Of a stretch of DNA of 33,437 nucleotides, positions 23,735 through 31,396 are shown in pieces. The stretch spans positions 1 through 33,437 of the forward strand of contig DATKGO010000051.1 of the NCBI GenBank assembly GCA_035510695.1, read 5' to 3'. The notes beneath the pieces were generated by a model. The model was not told the DNA's origin and made no database searches. It saw nothing but the letters and a program-made list of their open reading frames with translations. A program made the position numbers and the translations under genes. The DNA comes from DAIDHK01 sp035510695 (lineage in GTDB: Bacteria > Patescibacteriota > Microgenomatia > Levybacterales > UBA12049). Numbering within the stretch: the first letter of the stretch is position 1; each line of letters opens with the position of its first letter.

Positions 23735-24712
23735 ATGAAAAAAAAGGAGAATTCCCATTGGTTTAAAAAAACAAAAACGTTTTTAAGTAGAGAAGATTTC
23801 TATATACGCTTATTATTAATTCCTTTAGTTCTGCTTGCCGTTTGTACTATTTTCGTTTTGCTTAATCTGCGGGTGCGTTTATTGGCAAATGAGCAGCAAT
23901 TATCTCCATTGTTTTTGTCTTATACCATGCATGAATATCCCACGCTTGGTACTTTTTCCTCTCCTTATATTTCCGCTCAATCGGCGGCAATTTATGAGCC
24001 GGATTCCGCTGTTTTTCTTTATACGAAAAATTCTTCACTCCATTTTTCTCTCGCCTCGACTACCAAACTTATGACTGCCCTGGTGGCTTTAGATTATTTT
24101 AAGCTAAATTCTGTTCTGACTGTGCAGCGTGATAGCGTGGAAGGTACAGTATTAAATTTATACAGCGGAGAAAAATTCACTTTCTCAGATTTGCTTTACG
24201 CCATGCTTTTGAACTCGGCCAATGACGCGGCTTATGCCATTGCCGACAATTATCCCGGCGGTACGAATGCTTTTGTCAGTGCAATGAACACAAAAGCACA
24301 CCAATTACATCTTTTGAATACTCATTTTAAAGATCCTGCCGGTTTGGAAGATGATGGTGATTTTACAACGGTGACTGAACTGGCACGTTTGGCAGGAACA
24401 GCATTGCAATCTCCGGTTATTGCGCAAGTAATTGATACAAAAACTAAATTGATTAGCACAACTGACGGGCTTATTAGTTATCCTTTGGAGAATTTAAATC
24501 AATTGTTGGGTCTTGACGGAGTAATCGGCATGAAAACCGGAACTACGGAGGGAGCGGGACAAGTTTTAATTACCGCCAAAAAGGAGAATAATCACGTTTT
24601 TATCATAGTCGTAATGGAAAGTACAGATAGATATGCAGATACTTGGGCATTACTTCAGCTTATTGACAGTAAAAGTCAGTTTATAGATCCGTTGGCGTTG
24701 CTGAAGCAGTAG
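23735..24712 (+). CDS. dacA: D-alanyl-D-alanine carboxypeptidase (peptidase S11)
   Basis: 325 residues. Trims the terminal D-Ala of peptidoglycan stem peptides outside the membrane. An N-terminal membrane helix (LLLIPLVLLAVCTIFVLL, about 26-43) anchors it. The catalytic triad motifs are intact: Ser108-x-x-Lys111 (STTK), Ser161-Ala-Asn163 (SAN) and Lys267-Thr-Gly269 (KTG). It lacks the long C-terminal beta domain of E. coli PBP5. It starts 22 bases after aspS and is probably co-transcribed. Its 3' end overlaps the converging minus-strand gene by 32 bases. Confidence 0.93.
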   Translation: MKKKENSHWFKKTKTFLSREDFYIRLLLIPLVLLAVCTIFVLLNLRVRLLANEQQLSPLFLSYTMHEYPTLGTFSSPYISAQSAAIYEPDSAVFLYTKNSSLHFSLASTTKLMTALVALDYFKLNSVLTVQRDSVEGTVLNLYSGEKFTFSDLLYAMLLNSANDAAYAIADNYPGGTNAFVSAMNTKAHQLHLLNTHFKDPAGLEDDGDFTTVTELARLAGTALQSPVIAQVIDTKTKLISTTDGLISYPLENLNQLLGLDGVIGMKTGTTEGAGQVLITAKKENNHVFIIVVMESTDRYADTWALLQLIDSKSQFIDPLALLKQ

Positions 24713-25799
24713 AAATTAAAGCATCGTTTATAGCCGAAACGTAGGCTGTAAAATTATTACCACCCTGAAAAATATAAATAGGCATAAGATAATCTTGGTC
24801 TGTTTCTCCAAGATAATATCCCAAATTGACCGTTCTAACGTCCACAGAATTTGATCCGGTAAAGGAAGGCGTTATATAACCATTTCCGGCTTCAAGTTCG
24901 GCGTAGGCTTGATCTGGAGTCTTTAAAGGGTAGGTAGAACCGCTTGTCATATCAATTTTATGATGAACAAAAGTAGCCTGGGCAACTTGAGAAGCAGTAT
25001 CTCCGCCGGTAATTAAAATATTCATGGTCGAGTCGGGGAAATTGGGATAATAAATGGTATAACCATTGATTGCATTTTGGAAGAAATTCGTTTTAACCGC
25101 CATAACATTTTCATTGGCTTGCGCCGGGCGAATAATACTATTTTCGATTACATAATCGGTAGTTTTGGTTAAAGATGAATCAAGATCGTCCGGTAAAATA
25201 TTCATACTAGTAATTAGATTTTGTGATTGAGAGAGCGCGTCTTGGTCAGATGGAACATTGGTTGCGCTTAGAACAGCAGGATTGGTTAAATATTGAGAAA
25301 TTATGTGGAAATTATAAGTATTAATATCCATAGTCAGAGATCTGGACAAAGGATCATTCGTGCTCCACTGATATAAAGTGTCGGTAATTCTTTGCTCAAC
25401 AACCGGTTTTGTATTATCGCTGGGATCTACAAATCCCGCGGCTAAAGCTTTATCTCTGGCATCTTGTAAACTGGTTAATGAAGGCTGGGGATGGATAATT
25501 TTATAAACATTGATAAGAGTTGGAACAATTTCCGCTTGATTAGTTGTCGGGTCAATAATGCTGACCTTACCGTTAATCGTGTCAAGAGTATAAGTTAATT
25601 GTTGACTGACCGCACTTTTCGGGAAAGGAATGGAAGGAAGTATGCCGTAATACATGGTTGGACCAATCGGCTTAGGTTTAAACAAGATGCCTTTAAGTAG
25701 GTTAAAAATAGAAATTAAAATAATGAGAGCAATTAAACCGATTACTCCCCATTTAAAAAGTTCTCGGATATCATCGGTGACTGCGTGTAATGACCACAT
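24681..25799 (-). CDS. membrane-anchored protein of unknown function, 372 residues
   Basis: From ATG 25799 (MWSLHAVTDDIRELFKW). One hydrophobic helix (WGVIGLIALIILISIFNLL, about residues 17-35) leads to a large extracytoplasmic region of about 330 residues rich in Thr, Ser, Asn and Tyr (for example YTLDTINGKVSIIDPTTNQ, NGYTIYYPNFPDSTMNILITGG, YLMPIYIFQGG). No catalytic motif or cysteine pattern is seen. The tail is low in complexity (STASATPTDL) because it runs antisense over dacA. Its promoter is interlocked with that of gltX. Not assigned to a family. Confidence 0.75.
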   Translation of the reverse strand: MWSLHAVTDDIRELFKWGVIGLIALIILISIFNLLKGILFKPKPIGPTMYYGILPSIPFPKSAVSQQLTYTLDTINGKVSIIDPTTNQAEIVPTLINVYKIIHPQPSLTSLQDARDKALAAGFVDPSDNTKPVVEQRITDTLYQWSTNDPLSRSLTMDINTYNFHIISQYLTNPAVLSATNVPSDQDALSQSQNLITSMNILPDDLDSSLTKTTDYVIENSIIRPAQANENVMAVKTNFFQNAINGYTIYYPNFPDSTMNILITGGDTASQVAQATFVHHKIDMTSGSTYPLKTPDQAYAELEAGNGYITPSFTGSNSVDVRTVNLGYYLGETDQDYLMPIYIFQGGNNFTAYVSAINDALISTASATPTDL

Positions 25800-25840
25800 A
25801 TCTTGAGTATACGGAATGCTTGCGCTACAATGCAAGATGA
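25800..25840. promoter_or_regulatory. interlocked divergent promoters of gltX (+) and the 372-residue gene (-)
   Basis: Plus strand: TTGAGT (25803-25808), spacer 17, TACAAT (25826-25831), ATG 25841. Minus strand: TTGCAT (25835-25830), spacer 18, TATACT (25811-25806), ATG 25799. Each -10 overlaps the -35 of the other, so polymerase cannot occupy both at once. Both leaders would be three bases or fewer. Confidence 0.7.
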
Positions 25841-27226
25841 ATGAATAATAACTATCGTCTACGAATAGCTCCTTCACCAACAGGTTACCCGCATATAGGT
25901 ACAATTTATCAGGCGCTGTTTAATTATGCCTTTGCGAAAAAACATGACGGATCATTTGTCGTCCGGATTGAAGACACAGACAGGACGCGTTTTGTGGAAG
26001 ACGCGGAAGCAGTAATTTTTAAGGCCTTGGATTGGTTCGGTTTAACAGAAGACGAAAGTCCGCGAAAAAAAGGTGAGTTTAGCCCGTACCGTCAGTCCGA
26101 ACGATTGGATATATATCACAAATATGCTCAGGAATTAATTGATAAGGGGAAGGCTTATTTTGCCTATTATCCGCGCGTTGAGGCAGGAGTGAAAAAAGAT
26201 TATTCCGCAGTGCCGCAAGAGTCAGTTGAACCGGTGAATGTTCCGGAAGCGCCTAAGTCGGTAGCGAAAATGCTGAAAACAAAAGATTGGGTTTTAAGAA
26301 TGAAAGTTCCCCAAGAAGGTGTAATAACGGTTAAAGATGAAATCCGGGGTGAAATAGTTTTCGACGTAAAACAGGTAACGGAACAAATATTACTTAAATC
26401 AGACGGTTTCCCAACTTATCATTTAGCCGTAGTTGTGGATGATCATTTGATGCAAATAAGCCATATTGTCCGGGCAGAAGAATGGATTTCTTCACTTCCC
26501 AAGCATAAATTGTTATATGAATATTTTGGTTGGCAGATGCCGCCAATTTACCATACGGCAACGCTTCGTAATCCTGATAAATCTAAGTTGTCCAAACGTC
26601 AAGGTCACACCAATGTTAATTGGTTTAAAGAAGAAGGATTTTTAGCGGAAGCTGTTTTAAATTATTTGGGACTTTTGGGCTGGAGTCATCCGGAAGGAAA
26701 AGAAATTTTTTCTTTACAGGAATTTATCAATTTATTTGATCTTAAAGATATTCGTCCGATTGCGCCGATTTTTGATTTGACTAAAATGAAATGGGTAAAC
26801 GGTGAATATATTCGTAAAATGTCTATTGAAGAATTGGAAAAAAGATTAATTCAGTTTGACAAACGTAATGAAGACAATTTTGCTGCAAAAGTATTTCATC
26901 AGTTGGTCATATTTGCCCAGTCGAGAATGGAAACTCTCAAGGATTTTACTTCACTTGCTCAACATTTTGTAAGTGGATTTACGCCCGAGGCCCTTAAAGA
27001 GTATACAGAAATTGCGCAAAAATTAAACAGTGAATTACAAAAAATTGACGACTGGAATTCTGAGGATATTATGTCTTCACTGCGTGAGATTTTATTGCAA
27101 TATAAAGTAAAAATGCCGGTTTTGTATACAATTTTTACAGGACAACCTAAGGGCTTGCCTTTGCCGGAATCCTTAGTTATTCTCGGAAAAGAAGAGACAT
27201 TGAAGCGTTTAGCTGCCTATGTATAA
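25841..27226 (+). CDS. gltX: glutamyl-tRNA synthetase
   Basis: 461 residues. Class I synthetase that attaches Glu to tRNA-Glu (and possibly tRNA-Gln if an amidotransferase is present). It has the HIGH-type motif in APSPTGYPHIGT (residues about 10-21), RIEDTDRTRF, and the KMSKS-type motif KLSKRQG (about 253-259); the C-terminal half is a helical anticodon-binding domain. Length is normal. The ATG sits nine bases after its -10, leaving almost no leader. It overlaps the next gene by eight bases. Confidence 0.95.
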   Translation: MNNNYRLRIAPSPTGYPHIGTIYQALFNYAFAKKHDGSFVVRIEDTDRTRFVEDAEAVIFKALDWFGLTEDESPRKKGEFSPYRQSERLDIYHKYAQELIDKGKAYFAYYPRVEAGVKKDYSAVPQESVEPVNVPEAPKSVAKMLKTKDWVLRMKVPQEGVITVKDEIRGEIVFDVKQVTEQILLKSDGFPTYHLAVVVDDHLMQISHIVRAEEWISSLPKHKLLYEYFGWQMPPIYHTATLRNPDKSKLSKRQGHTNVNWFKEEGFLAEAVLNYLGLLGWSHPEGKEIFSLQEFINLFDLKDIRPIAPIFDLTKMKWVNGEYIRKMSIEELEKRLIQFDKRNEDNFAAKVFHQLVIFAQSRMETLKDFTSLAQHFVSGFTPEALKEYTEIAQKLNSELQKIDDWNSEDIMSSLREILLQYKVKMPVLYTIFTGQPKGLPLPESLVILGKEETLKRLAAYV

Positions 27227-27821
27227 TTCGATTATTCTTTTTATTGCCCGAATACTTTCAACTGTCCTTCATCCTTTTCTTTTATTTCTGCCTGTTCCGT
27301 ATTTTTTGGTTTTACATATCACCAATAATGTGGAATCAGCGATAAAATGGACATTTTTCTCCTGGATTTTTATTTTTTCGGTTGTGGTTTTTGTTTTTTA
27401 TGAAGTTCAAAGAGGAAGATTTAGTAATTATGATATCTCCAAGCAGGGCCAACGATCGCGATTTTTTCTTTTTGTGGGGCTGATGACAATTATTTATATT
27501 TCCTGTCTATTTTTACTGCATGGACCCTTGGAAATGGTTATAGTTACCTTCGGCAGCCTTTTAGGATTATTACTTTTGGATATTATAAATAAATATGTAA
27601 AGGCAAGTATTCATGTAGCATCGGTCTCAGCCATCTTATTATCATTTGTAATTTTAAACGGGTTCTCATTTATTTGGTTATTGTTATTTATTCCGCTGGT
27701 TGCTTGGTCACGGGTAAAACTGAAGAGTCATACAGTTTTGGAAACAATTACCGGTGGTCTATTTGGGATATTATTAACTATTTTGGTATATGTTATCATT
27801 GAATATGTATTTAAATATTAA
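27219..27821 (+). CDS. PAP2-like integral membrane protein
   Basis: 200 residues with about six hydrophobic helices. Traces of the PAP2 phosphatase motifs are visible: KQGQRSRF (motif 1-like), KASIHVAS (motif 2-like, where PSGH is usual) and SRVKLKSHTVLETITGG (motif 3-like, SRxxxxxHxxxD with Glu for Asp). It may dephosphorylate a membrane lipid such as undecaprenyl pyrophosphate, but the active site is divergent. It overlaps gltX by eight bases and is followed three bases later by a lipid kinase, which supports a lipid-carrier role. Confidence 0.65.
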   Translation: MYNSIILFIARILSTVLHPFLLFLPVPYFLVLHITNNVESAIKWTFFSWIFIFSVVVFVFYEVQRGRFSNYDISKQGQRSRFFLFVGLMTIIYISCLFLLHGPLEMVIVTFGSLLGLLLLDIINKYVKASIHVASVSAILLSFVILNGFSFIWLLLFIPLVAWSRVKLKSHTVLETITGGLFGILLTILVYVIIEYVFKY

Positions 27822-27824
27822 TAT

Positions 27825-28202
27825 ATGATTGATTTACCTCGTTTTAAACATTCATTTGGTTACGCGATGGAGGGCATAATATTTGCCTTTAAGCGGGATC
27901 AGAATATTCGTATTCATTTTTTCGTTGCCTTACTTGTCATCTTTTTTAGTTTAGTACTGGATGTAAATCCGTTTGAAATGGGAATCTTGGGGATAATGAT
28001 TTTATTTGTTATCGTCACGGAAATGATCAATACGGTAATCGAGAATATGGTTGATTTAATTACCAAGGAACATCACGAAGAAGCCAAACGTGCTAAGGAT
28101 GTGGCTTCCGGTATGGTTTTATTAACCGCCAGTGGCTCCATAATCGTGGGTATTTTAATTTTTCTCCCGCATATTTTGCGGTTATTAAATATCATTCACT
28201 AG
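27825..28202 (+). CDS. dgkA: diacylglycerol/undecaprenol kinase (DgkA family)
   Basis: 125 residues, the usual size of this small trimeric membrane kinase. The N-terminal amphipathic part FKHSFGYAMEGIIFAFKRDQNIRIH is followed by three membrane helices; the catalytic region EMINTVIENMVDL...HHEEAKRAKDVASGMVLLTA matches the family's NTxxE..xD and AKD signatures. In Gram-positive-type cells it phosphorylates undecaprenol. Its position beside a PAP2-like gene suggests that the pair balances the lipid carrier pool used by the surface sugar pathway. Confidence 0.9.
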   Translation: MIDLPRFKHSFGYAMEGIIFAFKRDQNIRIHFFVALLVIFFSLVLDVNPFEMGILGIMILFVIVTEMINTVIENMVDLITKEHHEEAKRAKDVASGMVLLTASGSIIVGILIFLPHILRLLNIIH

Positions 28203-28224
28203 AAGAGAATTTTTTGCCTAAAGA

Positions 28225-28233
28225 TGCTATAAT
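28225..28233 (+). promoter_or_regulatory. extended -10 TGCTATAAT of the acetyl-CoA synthetase gene
   Basis: TGC-TATAAT with TATAAT at 28228-28233. ATG 28248 is 14 bases further, implying a leader of about eight bases and no Shine-Dalgarno. Confidence 0.6.
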
Positions 28234-28247
28234 TTATCAAGTTTTAT

Positions 28248-29993
28248 ATGTCAAATTCCCGAATAATAAAAGCCCCAAAGAAATTTATTCTTCCACCAAA
28301 TTTATCAGATTATAATTCTTATTTTAAAAATTTTTCATTAAAAAATGAAGAAAAGGAGATTGATTTTTTTCCGGATGGCAGACTAAATGCTGCTTATAAC
28401 GCAGTTGACAGACATGCAAAAGGAAAAAAGAAAAATAAAACAGCATTGCTTTTTAAAGGAGTAAATAATGAACATGAAAAGTATTCATTTAAAGAGCTTT
28501 CTAAATTAAGTAATCAATTCGCCAATGTTTTAGTTGAAAATAAGGTTAAAAAAGGAGATAGAGTTTTTATTTTTCTCCCTCCCATACCGGAAAGATATGT
28601 CGCCTTTCTAGGAATATTAAAAGTTGGAGCTGTTGCCGGTACACTTTTTTCAGCTTTTCAGGAAATGGCGCTCTTGGATCGTTTATTAGATAGTAAAGCC
28701 AAAGTAATTATTACAAATGCTCAGCTTTTTCCCCGACTGGAAAAGATTTGGAATCAACTGCAGAATTTGGAAAAAATAATTATTGTTGAGAGAGGTACGG
28801 AGGTTTTGCCTAAAGTTGAAAATATTCTTTTTTATAACCAAGAAATGGCAAAAGCGAAAGAAACTTTTGAAATTGCTCATATGCAAAAGGATGATTATTC
28901 TTATATTCTTTATACTTCCGGTACGACGGGTAAACCGAAAGGCGTAGTACATGCGCACTACGATATTTTGCAAGCCATATTGACGACAAAATATGTTCTT
29001 GACGTGCAAGACAAGGATATTTATTGGTGTACGGCTGATTTGGGTTGGGTAACAGGCGTAGTTTATGGTCTGTTGGGCATTTGGGGATTGGGTGGCACAC
29101 AAGTGATTTTTGAAGGAAGGTTCTCTCCGGAGGTGTGGTATCAAGTGATTCAGGATTTTAAAGTGACTGTTTGGTATACGGCTCCCACGGCTATTCGGAT
29201 GTTGATGGGCTCAAATGTTGATTTAAAAAATTATGATCTTTCTTCTCTTCGTTATATTGCCAGTGTAGGAGAGCCACTTAATCCCGAAGCAGTCTGGTGG
29301 TCAAATGAAAAATTAGGATTAGCCTTTCATGATACCTGGTGGCAAACAGAATTAGGCGGAATTTCCATTACAAATTTTTCGGTTTTAGATATTAAACCGG
29401 GTTCAATGGGAAAACCTTTCCCAGGAGTTATTGCGGCTGTGATTGATGAAGAAGGACACGAGTTGCCGCCTCATAAAGAAGGAGATTTGGCCATCCGTCC
29501 GGAAACTGTTTCATCTCTGATGAAAACAATTTGGGGAAATAGGGAGAAATTTGACTCATATTTCTCTCATGGTTGGTATATTTCGGGAGACAGAGCGTAC
29601 ATAGATGAAGATGGATATTTTTGGTTTGTCGGCAGGGCAGATGATGTAATTAAAACCATGGGAGAAAGAGTGGGACCGTTTGAAGTTGAAAGCGCATTGG
29701 TTAATCATCCGCAGGTAGTTGAAGCAGGTGTAATTGGCAAGCCGGATCAATTGCGGGGAGAAATTATTAAAGCCTTTGTGGTTTTAATGGAAGGAATTGA
29801 AGGATCGGAAGAATTAATAGGAGAATTAAAGCAGCATGTGAAGAAAACTTTGGCCGGTCATGCCTATCCGCGGGAAATTGAATTTATCAAAAAACTGCCG
29901 AAAACGCGGTCCGGAAAGATTATGCGGCGCGTTTTAAAAGCGAAGGAATTAGGCCTTCCCGAAGGAGACACCTCAACTTTGGAAGAGTACTAA
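28248..29993 (+). CDS. acsA: acetyl-CoA synthetase (AMP-forming), AcsA type
   Basis: 581 residues. Makes acetyl-CoA from acetate, ATP and CoA through acetyl-AMP. Motifs: YTSGTTGKPKGV (phosphate-binding loop), DTWWQTELGG (adenylate motif), GWYISGDRAYIDEDGYFWFVGRADDVIK (hinge) and KTRSGKIMRR with the catalytic, acetylation-prone lysine. The Trp in WWQTE favours short acyl substrates such as acetate. Length fits the Bacillus AcsA type rather than the longer 650-residue Acs. It opens its own unit, with a -10 just upstream. Confidence 0.92.
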   Translation: MSNSRIIKAPKKFILPPNLSDYNSYFKNFSLKNEEKEIDFFPDGRLNAAYNAVDRHAKGKKKNKTALLFKGVNNEHEKYSFKELSKLSNQFANVLVENKVKKGDRVFIFLPPIPERYVAFLGILKVGAVAGTLFSAFQEMALLDRLLDSKAKVIITNAQLFPRLEKIWNQLQNLEKIIIVERGTEVLPKVENILFYNQEMAKAKETFEIAHMQKDDYSYILYTSGTTGKPKGVVHAHYDILQAILTTKYVLDVQDKDIYWCTADLGWVTGVVYGLLGIWGLGGTQVIFEGRFSPEVWYQVIQDFKVTVWYTAPTAIRMLMGSNVDLKNYDLSSLRYIASVGEPLNPEAVWWSNEKLGLAFHDTWWQTELGGISITNFSVLDIKPGSMGKPFPGVIAAVIDEEGHELPPHKEGDLAIRPETVSSLMKTIWGNREKFDSYFSHGWYISGDRAYIDEDGYFWFVGRADDVIKTMGERVGPFEVESALVNHPQVVEAGVIGKPDQLRGEIIKAFVVLMEGIEGSEELIGELKQHVKKTLAGHAYPREIEFIKKLPKTRSGKIMRRVLKAKELGLPEGDTSTLEEY

Positions 29994-30001
29994 ATTCTTA
30001 C

Positions 30002-30030
30002 GTGACAAGTGAAATTTATTAATATATACT
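30002..30030 (+). promoter_or_regulatory. promoter GTGACA-17-TATACT of the FKBP gene
   Basis: -35 GTGACA at 30002-30007, -10 TATACT at 30025-30030. ATG 30038 is seven bases after the -10, predicting a leaderless mRNA. Confidence 0.65.
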
Positions 30031-30037
30031 CTTTTTT

Positions 30038-30376
30038 ATGGACAAACATGATGGAAAATTAGTCATTAAAGATATAAAAGTTGGGAAAGGGCCTGAAGTT
30101 AAAACCGGGGATCATGTGGTTATGCATTATGTGGGAACTTTGGAAGACGGGACTAAATTTGATTCTTCTTATGATCGCGATGTTCCGTTTGAAACACCAA
30201 TCGGTGTGGGCTATGTCATAAAAGGTTGGGATATGGGCGTGCCGGGCATGAAAGTCGGCGGCAAGCGGAAATTAACTATCCCTTATCAACTAGGTTATGG
30301 AAAGTATGGAGTGGAACCGAATATTCCCGGATTTGCGACTTTAATCTTCGAAGTTGAACTTCTGCAAATAAAATAG
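30038..30376 (+). CDS. FKBP-type peptidyl-prolyl isomerase
   Basis: 112 residues, a single FKBP domain. It catalyses cis-trans isomerisation at proline during folding. Landmarks: GDHVVMHYVGTLEDGTKFDSSYDRD (25-49), the GYVIKGWDMGVPGMKVGGKRKLTIP core with the Trp floor of the pocket, and the GFATLIFEVELL end strand. Near the end PNIPGFATL replaces the IPPNATL form. No signal peptide is present, so it is cytoplasmic. It is a single-gene unit. Confidence 0.95.
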   Translation: MDKHDGKLVIKDIKVGKGPEVKTGDHVVMHYVGTLEDGTKFDSSYDRDVPFETPIGVGYVIKGWDMGVPGMKVGGKRKLTIPYQLGYGKYGVEPNIPGFATLIFEVELLQIK

Positions 30377-30487
30377 TTAGAACGAGTGGATGATAACTAC
30401 GGCCAGCGCTTCAACCATAACTGCCAGGAGACAAGCAGAAATAAAGAGAATAGAATTTAGTAAAAATAAGATTAAACCTCTATTCAT
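30377..30487 (-). CDS. possible 36-residue single-helix membrane protein
   Basis: ATG at 30487 opens a frame MNRGLILFLLNSILFISACL.. ending in VVIIHSF and a stop that abuts the FKBP stop. Nearly the whole peptide is hydrophobic, as in small membrane proteins. A TATAAA lies 22 bases upstream on the minus strand, with no clear -35 or ribosome site. The 267-base stretch to the next gene is otherwise empty apart from the endonuclease promoter. Such a short hydrophobic frame can occur by chance in AT-rich DNA, so this is tentative. Confidence 0.35.
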   Translation of the reverse strand: MNRGLILFLLNSILFISACLLAVMVEALAVVIIHSF

Positions 30488-30628
30488 GGCACATTCATTT
30501 TGAAAAAATTTTATAGTGAAAAAATGAGAAAACGGTGGGGAAATTATAAGAAAATGACAAGAAAGAGAATTTTATTCTTCTAAATAGTTATAGAGAGCTC
30601 TCATCTAATGGTAGTCAGATCAGCTTTG

Positions 30629-30637
30629 TGCTAAAAT
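30629..30637 (+). promoter_or_regulatory. extended -10 TGCTAAAAT before the homing endonuclease
   Basis: TGC-TAAAAT with TAAAAT at 30632-30637. GTG 30644 is six bases further, so the mRNA would be leaderless. It may also drive the downstream tRNA. Confidence 0.5.
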
Positions 30638-30643
30638 ATAAGT

Positions 30644-31321
30644 GTGGTTTTAGATAACTTTGATTCTATAAGAGCTAAACGTATAGCGGAAACATTTAGA
30701 AGGAAGAAAATTGATAATTTTAAAAAATGGCGAGATGAGAGAAGGAAGTTGGGAATTATTCCAAATTATTTACCATTGATAAGGTCAAAAGATTTGGCTG
30801 AATATATTGGAGTTGTACTTGGGGATGGAAATATTAGTAATTTTCCAAGAACAGAAAGATTAATAATTGTTGGGAATTCAAAGAATACCGGTTTTATTCG
30901 TCGGTATAGCTTACTGACTCAATTGATCTTTGGTAAAACTGCAACAGTTTCGAAAATGTCAGGTGTTAATGCAATTAGAATGAGTATTTATCAAAAGTAT
31001 TTATCTAAAAGATTAGGTATTCCAAGTGGCGACAGAGCTAACTATAATTTTGAAATTCCTAAATGGATTTTAAGTAACAAAATATATATTATTAGTTTAT
31101 TAAAAGGATTATTTGAAGCAGAAGGGTCTTTGTCTATTCATAAAGGAACATATACATATAACTTTCAGTTCAAAAATAGCAATCAAAGTTTATTGAAAGC
31201 TGTGACAGACAGTTTGCTATATTTAGGTTATCATCCTGAAGTGAGAGTAAATTGTACTAGATTAAGAAAAAAGAAAGAGGTAGAATCATTTAGGCAATTA
31301 ATTAAATTTAGGGAATATTAA
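30644..31321 (+). CDS. LAGLIDADG homing endonuclease
   Basis: 225 residues from GTG 30644. Two LAGLIDADG motifs define a single-chain enzyme: LAEYIGVVLGDGNI (51-64, catalytic acid Asp61) and LLKGLFEAEGSLSI (152-165, Glu160). Each is followed by a beta-rich half, and SQF-like DNA-contact strands (YTYNFQFKNSNQS) follow motif 2. Both acids are present, so it may be active. It is free-standing: no splicing domain or obvious intron surrounds it. The stop lies four bases before tRNA-Gln, so the tRNA or its flank is the likely home site. The AT-rich, lysine-rich composition fits a mobile gene. Confidence 0.88.
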   Translation: MVLDNFDSIRAKRIAETFRRKKIDNFKKWRDERRKLGIIPNYLPLIRSKDLAEYIGVVLGDGNISNFPRTERLIIVGNSKNTGFIRRYSLLTQLIFGKTATVSKMSGVNAIRMSIYQKYLSKRLGIPSGDRANYNFEIPKWILSNKIYIISLLKGLFEAEGSLSIHKGTYTYNFQFKNSNQSLLKAVTDSLLYLGYHPEVRVNCTRLRKKKEVESFRQLIKFREY

Positions 31322-31325
31322 ACAT

Positions 31326-31396
31326 TGCGGAGTCGTATAATGGTAGTACGCATCCCTCTGGAGGATGTTATCTAGGTTCGAGTCCTAGCTCCGCAG
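31326..31396 (+). tRNA. tRNA-Gln (anticodon CTG)
   Basis: A 71-base cloverleaf. Acceptor TGCGGAG pairs with CTCCGCA over seven pairs; U8; D-stem GTAT/GTAC with AATGGTA loop; anticodon stem CATCC/GGATG with loop CTCTGGA (anticodon CTG); T-stem CTAGG/CCTAG with loop TTCGAGT; discriminator G. U1-A72 and G73 are glutamine identity elements. No CCA is encoded. The endonuclease gene ends four bases upstream, and the integrase reading frame runs antisense over the 3' third. Confidence 0.95.

Noticed and set aside
28686..29144. Minus-strand open frames under the acetyl-CoA synthetase gene
   Set aside because: They lie wholly within a strongly conserved gene and show no family features, start site or promoter.
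30600..30645. A second tRNA gene (tRNA-Gln or tRNA-His-like)
   Set aside because: D-arm-like bases are present, but there is no five-pair anticodon stem, no T-arm and no matching acceptor 3' strand; the endonuclease promoter and start occupy the rest.
30644..31321. Homing endonuclease inside a group I intron or intein
   Set aside because: The neighbouring tRNA is complete and uninterrupted, and no splice-domain motifs or exon halves flank the gene.
31368..31396. ELGLEPR as a genuine conserved integrase C-terminal motif
   Set aside because: It is exactly the complement of the tRNA-Gln T-arm and acceptor stem, so it comes from readthrough into the tRNA, not from a protein domain.
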